The notes under the pieces were generated by a model, which saw only the letters and a list, made by a program, of their open reading frames with translations, made no database searches and was not told the origin of the DNA. Shown piece by piece: positions 58,513 to 64,000 of a stretch of DNA of 64,000 bases. The position numbers and the translations under genes were made by a program. Within the stretch, counting starts at the first letter, position 1, and each line of letters starts with the position of its first letter. This DNA is from Gambelia wislizenii (lineage: Eukaryota > Chordata > Lepidosauria > Squamata > Crotaphytidae): the NCBI GenBank assembly GCA_030847615.1, contig JAUMIR010000003.1, positions 55,599,001-55,663,000 on the forward strand, written 5' to 3'.

Positions 58513-59907
58513 ATGCCACCCAAAAAGAGAGCTGAGCCCAGCAGGCCGGCCACCCGAGCCCAGGCTGGGCGAACGCCCAGATCTTGGGCGGCCCTGGCAC
58601 CCCGGGCTCGAAAGGCCAACCCCAAAAAAGGGGGAGAGGGCAGTTCCGCAGCGGTGGAACATATCCTTGGGGGTACCTCAGCCCCCAACCTGCAGGAACT
58701 CACCCGGGCTGTCTCACTCCTTGCAGAGCAGGTGGGGGAGTTGAGGTCCGGCAGAGGGCAAGGGGCCAACGCCGAGGCACCAGCCAGCGGACCCTCTATG
58801 GACCCCAAGGCCACGGACCCCCCAGCAGCTAAGGGCCGGGCCACACAGCAATCAGTCAGATCCACGGGGCGGCGTGAGAGACGCAGGTCCCCTTCCACAA
58901 GCGAGGTCAGCGTGGCGTCCTCGGAAGACTCCTCACCAGCACGAGAAAGTAAAACCGGGGCTGAAAAAAGCGGCAAGCGGGACAAGGGGAGCAAGAGAAA
59001 GCAAGCCAAACGGAGGAAGAAGGAGTCAGACAGCGAGGGATCCTCAGGTGAGTCCTCAGGGGATGAAATGGACCGCACCGGGTATTGGTCCACAGCTGCT
59101 CTGGTTCCGGGACTGCCATCTTGGGCCATCAAGGCCAGGGCAAACTCAGAGCCAGACTCAGCCAGACCATCCAGGGCATGGCGAGGCGGGGCTGCTACCT
59201 CAGAGCGTCCCGCTCCCGCCCTGTTTCAGGATCACGAGGACCCTCCCGGGATCCACCTGGACAGGAAGACCCGCAATAATATCCTTAAGGGATATTATGT
59301 GGATGTCTTCTCCCTCCTAAAGCCAGAAGGGGAGGTGGGCAGCGCCCCAAAATCGGAAAAACCTTCCGACAAGAGCAAGCCAGACCCAGTGGAGCGTTCG
59401 TTCCCCAACTGGCTTTCAGGGTTCGCTGTGTTTTTGGGAGTGGTAAGCATGGCCTACCCGGATAGGGGTTGGCACCTGGCCAACCACCTGAGCAACGTGC
59501 TCAAGGCCAAGGCCCTGGCCGGGGAGGCGGCAGCCATCGAGTATGACACCGCCTTCCGCAAGAGGGCTTCCAGGTACCCCAGGGCCAGGTGGGATCTCAT
59601 TAATGACAAACTTTGGCTTGTCATTGTGGGGTCACACATAAAGGGCAAGCCGGATGCGGGTAAGCCGCCCCGCAGAAAGGACATCCGTCAGCTGTTATGT
59701 TGGGAATACAATGCGGGCAAGTGCCAACGATCCCGCTGTAAGTTCGAGCATTACTGCGAGAACTGCTACGGATCCCACCCTAGGACCAACTGCCCTCGGC
59801 CCGGCGCCCACGCCCAGCCCTTTCGCTCAGGACGCCCTGCTTCCTCCGGCGCCAAGAGGGAATCAGGGTCGGGCAGCAGCGCTGGACAAGGAAGCGGGAA
59901 ACAGTAG
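58513..59907 (+). CDS. Gag-like protein with CCCH zinc finger
   Basis: This is 464 residues. I chose the ATG at 58513 because it has a strong context (ggcaccATGc) and follows a leader of about 1 kb. The N-terminal part is Lys/Arg/Pro-rich. A Ser/Glu/Lys-rich low-complexity region spans roughly residues 110-185. A globular middle part follows (about 245-380, with FAVFLGVVSMAYPDRGW and LWLVIVGSHIKGKPDAG). The finger C-x7-C-x4-C-x3-H starts at Cys396, followed by a CENCYGSHPRTNCP Cys/His segment. In this element type such a protein is thought to bind the RNA and form particles. It overlaps the RT frame by 254 bases in a different frame. Confidence 0.82.
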   Translation: MPPKKRAEPSRPATRAQAGRTPRSWAALAPRARKANPKKGGEGSSAAVEHILGGTSAPNLQELTRAVSLLAEQVGELRSGRGQGANAEAPASGPSMDPKATDPPAAKGRATQQSVRSTGRRERRRSPSTSEVSVASSEDSSPARESKTGAEKSGKRDKGSKRKQAKRRKKESDSEGSSGESSGDEMDRTGYWSTAALVPGLPSWAIKARANSEPDSARPSRAWRGGAATSERPAPALFQDHEDPPGIHLDRKTRNNILKGYYVDVFSLLKPEGEVGSAPKSEKPSDKSKPDPVERSFPNWLSGFAVFLGVVSMAYPDRGWHLANHLSNVLKAKALAGEAAAIEYDTAFRKRASRYPRARWDLINDKLWLVIVGSHIKGKPDAGKPPRRKDIRQLLCWEYNAGKCQRSRCKFEHYCENCYGSHPRTNCPRPGAHAQPFRSGRPASSGAKRESGSGSSAGQGSGKQ

Positions 59908-61675
59908 AGGTGGCCCCACGGGGGGCCGTCTAGCCTTTACTCCCGTTAGGCTCCATGCTCTACTCCCGCTCCTGGCTTTGTATCCTAAAAGACAGGCGGC
60001 CTTGTACCTCAGGGAGGGGTTCTCCTATGGCTTCAGGATCCCTGCTGAGGGACCCAGGCTGGCCTCTGAGTCGGGTAACCTCAAATCCGCCTCAGAGCTC
60101 CCCGAGGTAGTGGCAGCCAAGATTGACAAGGAGTGCGCAGCAGGGAGGGTGGCGGGCCCCTTCTCTTCCCCTCCTTTCAGCAACCTTAGGGTTTCCCCGC
60201 TAGGTGTGGTTCCCAAGAAAACTCCGGGCGAATTCCGCCTGATCCATCACCTGTCTTACCCCAAGGGAGCATCCGTGAATGATGCCATACCGCCAGAGCT
60301 CTGCTCTGTGCGTTATGCGTCATTCGATCACGCTGTCAAGCTGGTCAGGTCCTGTGGTCCGGGAGCCCTCATGGCAAAATGCGACATCCAGTCGGCATTT
60401 AGGCTGCTTCCGGTCCATCCGGAAGACCACTGCCTGTTGGGATTCAAGTTCCGGGGGCAGTGGTACTACGATATGGCTTTACCCATGGGGCGCTCCATTA
60501 GCTGCTTCACCTTCGAGGCTTTCAGCACCTTCCTGGAATGGGCTCTGCGCCACAGGACCGGCTCAGCCCTGGTCACCCACTACCTGGATGACTTTCTTAT
60601 GATCGGGGCAGCTGGGGGGCCAGATTGTGGGTCTCTGCTTAAGTCTTTTCAGGAGTTGACCCAGGAACTAGGAGTTCCCCTGGCACCAGACAAGACGGTG
60701 GGCCCGGCTAGCAGCATCACCTACTTGGGAATCACACTGGATTCAGTAGCGGAAGTTTCTCGGCTGCCCGCAGACAAGCTGGCGGGGATCAAGCAAAAAC
60801 TGCTAAGCCTCTTAGGACAGAAGAAAGCCTCCTTGAAGGATGTCCAGTCCTTGCTGGGCCACCTCAACTTCGCCTGTAGGGTGGTGGCTCCAGGCAGGGC
60901 ATTTTGCAGTAGACTGCCCAGGATTACAGGGGGAATTAAGGCCCCACACCACCGCATCAGGCTCACGAGAGGGGTTAGGGAGGATCTCAGGGTGTGGCTC
61001 AGGTTCTTAGAAGGCTACAATGGGGTTACCTTTTGGCAGGGGGAGGCTGCTCCTGGGACTGGGTTGCAGGTCCACTCCGATGCGGCGGGAGGTTTTGGGT
61101 TTGGGGTTTTCTTTGACAGCCATTGGTGTGCCCAACCTTGGCCTCCTGCCTGGAGGGAATCTGATGTCATTCGGGACCTCACGTTCCTTGAATTTTTTCC
61201 TATATTAGTAGTGGTTCATCTGTGGAGGGATGAGTTCCGCAACAAGCGTGTGTGCTTCTGGTGTGACAACCAGGCGGTGGTCCGCATCATCAACTCCCAA
61301 TCTTCCAAGTCTGACTGGGTCATGCGACTTGTCAGGGAATTCGTTCTGGTCTGCCTGACTGCTAACATCTCCTTCACTGCACGCCATGTTCCAGGTGTGA
61401 ACAACGATATAGCGGATGCTTTATCTCGGTTCCAGGACGACAGATTTCGAGAGCTGGCACCGGAAGCGGATCCTACGCCGGTTTCTTTCCCGGTCGAACT
61501 CTGGCTTATTGGGAAGGAACGGTGCTCCGGGGGGTCTTCAACTCCCTGGCATCTTCCACCCGAGCCAGTTATTCCCGGGCGATCCGGCAGTTCGACGCCT
61601 TCCGTATGCGCCATGGATACTCTGGTGCTGGGCCGGCCTCGGAACGAGAGGTGCTCCACTACATCAGGACCTTGA
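59654..61675 (+). CDS. Reverse transcriptase plus RNase H
   Basis: The open frame is 673 codons from an ATG at 59654. Recognisable homology starts around residue 105 (HALLPLLALYPKRQAALYL), so the true start may lie further on or come from frameshifting out of the gag-like frame. RT: LMAKCDIQSAFRLLPVHP (Asp244), PMGRSISCFTFEAFSTFLEW, and HYLDDFL with Asp312 and Asp313. RNase H: HSDAAGGFGFGVFF (Asp476), Glu513, CDNQAVVRIINS (Asp538) and NNDIADALSRF (Asp588), so all four acidic residues are present. It copies the element's RNA and degrades the template. The tail after about residue 620 reads against the recombinase frame and is probably not used. Confidence 0.9.
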   Translation: MRVSRPAERTSVSCYVGNTMRASANDPAVSSSITARTATDPTLGPTALGPAPTPSPFAQDALLPPAPRGNQGRAAALDKEAGNSRGGPTGGRLAFTPVRLHALLPLLALYPKRQAALYLREGFSYGFRIPAEGPRLASESGNLKSASELPEVVAAKIDKECAAGRVAGPFSSPPFSNLRVSPLGVVPKKTPGEFRLIHHLSYPKGASVNDAIPPELCSVRYASFDHAVKLVRSCGPGALMAKCDIQSAFRLLPVHPEDHCLLGFKFRGQWYYDMALPMGRSISCFTFEAFSTFLEWALRHRTGSALVTHYLDDFLMIGAAGGPDCGSLLKSFQELTQELGVPLAPDKTVGPASSITYLGITLDSVAEVSRLPADKLAGIKQKLLSLLGQKKASLKDVQSLLGHLNFACRVVAPGRAFCSRLPRITGGIKAPHHRIRLTRGVREDLRVWLRFLEGYNGVTFWQGEAAPGTGLQVHSDAAGGFGFGVFFDSHWCAQPWPPAWRESDVIRDLTFLEFFPILVVVHLWRDEFRNKRVCFWCDNQAVVRIINSQSSKSDWVMRLVREFVLVCLTANISFTARHVPGVNNDIADALSRFQDDRFRELAPEADPTPVSFPVELWLIGKERCSGGSSTPWHLPPEPVIPGRSGSSTPSVCAMDTLVLGRPRNERCSTTSGP

Positions 61676-62427
61676 AGGAAGAGGGCCTCGCATTCAGGAC
61701 CATCTCCCTTCACCTAGCAGCCATCTCCTTCTGCAGCAAAGCAGCCGGCCACAGGGATCCATGCGGTTCCTTCCTGATTCGCAAGGCAATCGAAGGCTGG
61801 CGTCGCATGGATGGAGGCAAGCCAGACTCCCGCAGACCAGTCTCATTCGGACTCCTGTGCAACCTGATCTCAGCCCTGACAGAGGTCTGCTGGTCCAGGT
61901 ATGAAACCTCCTTGTTCCAAGCAGCTTTTTCAGTGGCTTTTTTTGCAGCACTATGCATCGGAGAGCTGGTCTGCGGGGCCAAGACATCCAGGGTTGGACA
62001 TGCCCTCCTGCGGTCGGACGTGGTACTGGCAGACGGATCTCTTCAACTACGGCTCTGGAGGTCCAAGAACGACCAGCACGGAAAGGGATCCGTCATCCGG
62101 CTTCAGACACTAAAAGGATCTCCCGCTTGCCCAGTTCGCCTCCTGGAGCGTTACTTGAAACAGCGGCCCGAGGCCTCAGGCCCCCTGTTTATCCACAGAG
62201 ACTTATCTTTCCTGACGCGCTTTCAGTTTCTCTGCATTTTCCGGGCCACCTTGCAGAAAATTGGATACCCACCAGGCGAATTCAGTGGTCACTCTTTTCG
62301 GATCGGAGCGGCCACCACCGCGGCAACGGAAGGAATGTCGTCTTCAGACATCCAGCTCCTGGGAAGGTGGCGGTCCAAGGCGTTTAGGTCGTACATCCGC
62401 CCGGGACTCGATCTCCTCCACGGATAG
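61522..62427 (+). CDS. Tyrosine recombinase, catalytic Arg I replaced by Cys
   Basis: This is 301 codons counted from a GTG. The frame is open from 61366 with no ATG before 61606, so the protein is probably made by a -1 shift from the RT frame or by another non-standard route. N-terminal SAM-like core-binding part: SLASSTRASYSRAIRQFDAF. Catalytic part: the usual Arg of the RIGEL-type motif is Cys145 (CIGELV), from a TGC codon that fits CpG decay. Lys182 (WRSKND), His257 and Arg260 (HSFR), Trp283 and Tyr291 are present. The enzyme would integrate a circular cDNA. This copy is likely inactive. It overlaps the RT frame by 154 bases. Confidence 0.85.
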   Translation: MLRGVFNSLASSTRASYSRAIRQFDAFRMRHGYSGAGPASEREVLHYIRTLKEEGLAFRTISLHLAAISFCSKAAGHRDPCGSFLIRKAIEGWRRMDGGKPDSRRPVSFGLLCNLISALTEVCWSRYETSLFQAAFSVAFFAALCIGELVCGAKTSRVGHALLRSDVVLADGSLQLRLWRSKNDQHGKGSVIRLQTLKGSPACPVRLLERYLKQRPEASGPLFIHRDLSFLTRFQFLCIFRATLQKIGYPPGEFSGHSFRIGAATTAATEGMSSSDIQLLGRWRSKAFRSYIRPGLDLLHG

Positions 62428-62574
62428 GGCCTAGTAGGAACCCCCTCCAGGCAGGTTGGTTTTCTCTCTGGTGATAGGAGTGGGGTTGGCGGTATCCAAG
62501 CTTGGCTCGGCTCTTTGGCGGTGGGCATGAGTTTTTTGTCCCTTGGGGGGGGAGCTGGGAGCTACTGTTGGCTT

Positions 62575-62597
62575 CCGGGGTTGGTACCTAACCCCGG
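62575..62597. repeat. Short GC-rich hairpin in the 3' region
   Basis: ccggggtt and aaccccgg flank ggtacct. It sits just before the CACGTG array. It could form an RNA hairpin in the 3' region. No known role. Confidence 0.5.
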
Positions 62598-62629
62598 GGC
62601 GGCTCCCCCTCCGCCCTATTCTTTTTGGG

Positions 62630-62741
62630 CACGTGAGTGGTCAAATGCTGGCCACGTGAGCTCCACATTTCCGGTCACGTGACTGGTCACGTGACTTGGC
62701 TTCACGGCCCGTCACATGATCCGTCACGTGATCTTCACGTG
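62630..62741 (+). promoter_or_regulatory. Array of six CACGTG boxes
   Basis: CACGTG at 62630, 62653, 62676, 62688, 62725 and 62736, with one CACATG variant at 62713. Most are embedded in GTCACGTGA, the type bound by USF/MITF-class bHLH-zip factors. The spacing is 23, 23, 12, 37 and 11. They lie after the last ORF and before the poly(A) signal. Confidence 0.75.
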
Positions 62742-62900
62742 CCCGAGCGGCCTGGTTCGCCTGCTTGGCAGACTGTGGCACTATGACAGGTGGAGGGCTC
62801 TCCTCCTGTCCCCCCCCAGGTAACTCATGCCCAGACCAACCTCCTACACCTATCACCAGACAGAAAGTTGTGGCCTTTCCGCCAACCTTTTACTTATTGT

Positions 62901-62906
62901 AATAAA
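62901..62906 (+). terminator. Poly(A) signal of the element
   Basis: AATAAA followed by a T/G-rich stretch (tttgtgcttgttactttg), about 100 bp before the end of the element. Confidence 0.65.
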
Positions 62907-63006
62907 TCCTTTTGTGCTTGTTACTTTGCGTCTATTCTCTTTATTCGGCTGGGACAGGGCGGGGGGCCACTTTGACTCTCGGTCGCAACCTGTGAGCCCC
63001 TTGCAT

Positions 63007-64000
63007 GTACTTTAAATGTACAAGAGATGGTGTAAATCCCTCTCATAACATGCAAATAAGCAAGTGACATGTGAAAGCCTTTAAGTCAGGCTTGTCATGG
63101 CAACTGTTTTATGAAGAAGAAAACAAAGCAGAATGGACTCCATAAACTTAGAAGTTAGTGAAACCTGATGTTGCCTTTCAATTTTTGATTAACATATTGA
63201 TAACCTTCCTTTTGGCCCTTCAAGCTCACATGAATGTAATCAATATTCAATTCATACTAAACAAAGACTAAACAACAAGAGTCATACAACAACAACAACA
63301 ACAACATCCCAGAGCTTTAAAAAAAACAGAAACCAGATAGTAAAATCAGTGTTGGGAAGGACAGAGGAACTCTGCCAAACCACAGTTACAACAACACACA
63401 ACAAAAGTTCCTGGTAGAATTCTAAAAGGGTTACAAAAATGGATGCTTGGAATTCCTGCTGTGCCATCTTGGTGCAACAGATGACGAGGTCCAGACGTGA
63501 GATGAATTTCTCATCCAACCAGACCTCCAATAGCCATAGGAAACACATCAGGGCATCTGGTGATGATCATAGTGGGTAGATGGACAGTCTTTCCCACATG
63601 TGATTAATATCCCTCCTCTGAGATAGTTTTATAAGAAGATGACCCAATTTGGTTAAAGCCTACTGCTGATGTACCTGGAAATCTAACAGGACCATGCTTT
63701 AACAGCTGCCCTAGAATGAGAAAATAGAGCATGAGAGATATCACTTGCCATGACTGGCTCAACTGTTAGAGAGAATGAAGCAACAGACACAGGCAGCAGA
63801 TGCTGGAATGCAACAGTTCCCTGCCTTCTCCTGAGCTGGCTGTCCACTCCAGGATGGAGGTGTGTGTGCCCTCCAGCCTGTACAGCAACACCTACGCAAG
63901 CCCACTGCCTAGGGCTGTCAAGTCAAAAACAAGACAAGGCTCCTACATCAATTCATAATTGTGTAGAAAGAATTTTGAAATGTGGTCTTCAATACAACCA
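63007..64000. other. Right flank, AT-rich unassigned DNA
   Basis: An (AAC)n run lies at about 63287-63306. No gene is seen. Confidence 0.4.

Larger units (their letters stand above)
57199..63006 (+). mobile_element. Tyrosine-recombinase retrotransposon, DIRS order, Ngaro-like, about 5.8 kb
   Basis: This strongly GC-rich block in AT-rich surroundings has the order promoter, leader with tandem repeats, gag-like ORF, RT plus RNase H, tyrosine recombinase, CACGTG array and AATAAA. No methyltransferase domain follows RNase H, which argues against a classical DIRS1-type. No SGNH hydrolase is seen, which some Ngaro elements have. Ends: ATGCAAG at 57199-57205 and CTTGCAT at 63000-63006 with GGTTGC-like sequence inside each, perhaps short terminal inverted repeats. 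I could not find the split direct repeats expected of Ngaro, so ends and subgroup are inferred. Confidence 0.88.

Noticed and set aside
58299..59132. 277-codon minus-strand ORF
   Set aside because: It is antisense to the gag-like frame and reflects its GC and Ser/Lys composition.

Overview
The window looks like AT-rich, gene-poor vertebrate DNA, most likely from a squamate reptile (a lizard is my best guess). The evidence is the repeat mix: CR1 3' ends ending in ATTCTATGATT-type repeats, an L2 with an endonuclease-reverse transcriptase ORF, an L1 3' end, two kinds of tRNA-derived SINE, Tigger- and hAT-type MITEs, and Penelope-like terminal repeats. I found no host exon, tRNA, rRNA or CRISPR array. 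Most short ORFs lie inside repeats or carry no recognisable domain.

Layout. 1-17 kb: unique AT-rich DNA with SINEs, CR1 tails, an L1 ORF2 remnant and two copies of a LINE 3' end that encodes a Cys/His finger. 17-27 kb: an inverted pair of Penelope-like repeats with a degenerate hammerhead core, several foldback elements, and a 622-bp near-perfect palindrome (19920-20541) whose arms each carry promoter-like motifs. 29.5-32.7 kb: a nearly full-length but broken L2 on the minus strand. 35-56 kb: CR1, L1-like, SINE, MITE and foldback copies in otherwise unrecognised DNA. 57.2-63.0 kb: a GC-rich tyrosine-recombinase retrotransposon (DIRS order, Ngaro-like) on the plus strand. It has a TATA/CCAAT promoter, a tandem-repeat leader, three overlapping ORFs (gag-like with CCCH finger; reverse transcriptase plus RNase H; tyrosine recombinase), an array of CACGTG boxes and a poly(A) signal.

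How the parts work together. In the 57-63 kb element the gag-like protein should package the RNA, RT/RNase H should copy it, and the recombinase should insert a circular DNA copy. The ORFs are open, but the recombinase has Cys where the first catalytic Arg is expected, so this copy is probably dead or needs help in trans.

The most unusual non-coding material is a set of five foldback elements (4296, 18755, 43243, 50072, 54592). They share the ends GGASWTTTTCRGAY, four of the five have perfect 3-bp flanking duplications, and a second copy of the end motif lies about 75 bp inside the termini. Their cores differ. A second, related family has ends like GGAGATTATCAGACATG. I could not assign either to a named superfamily by eye.
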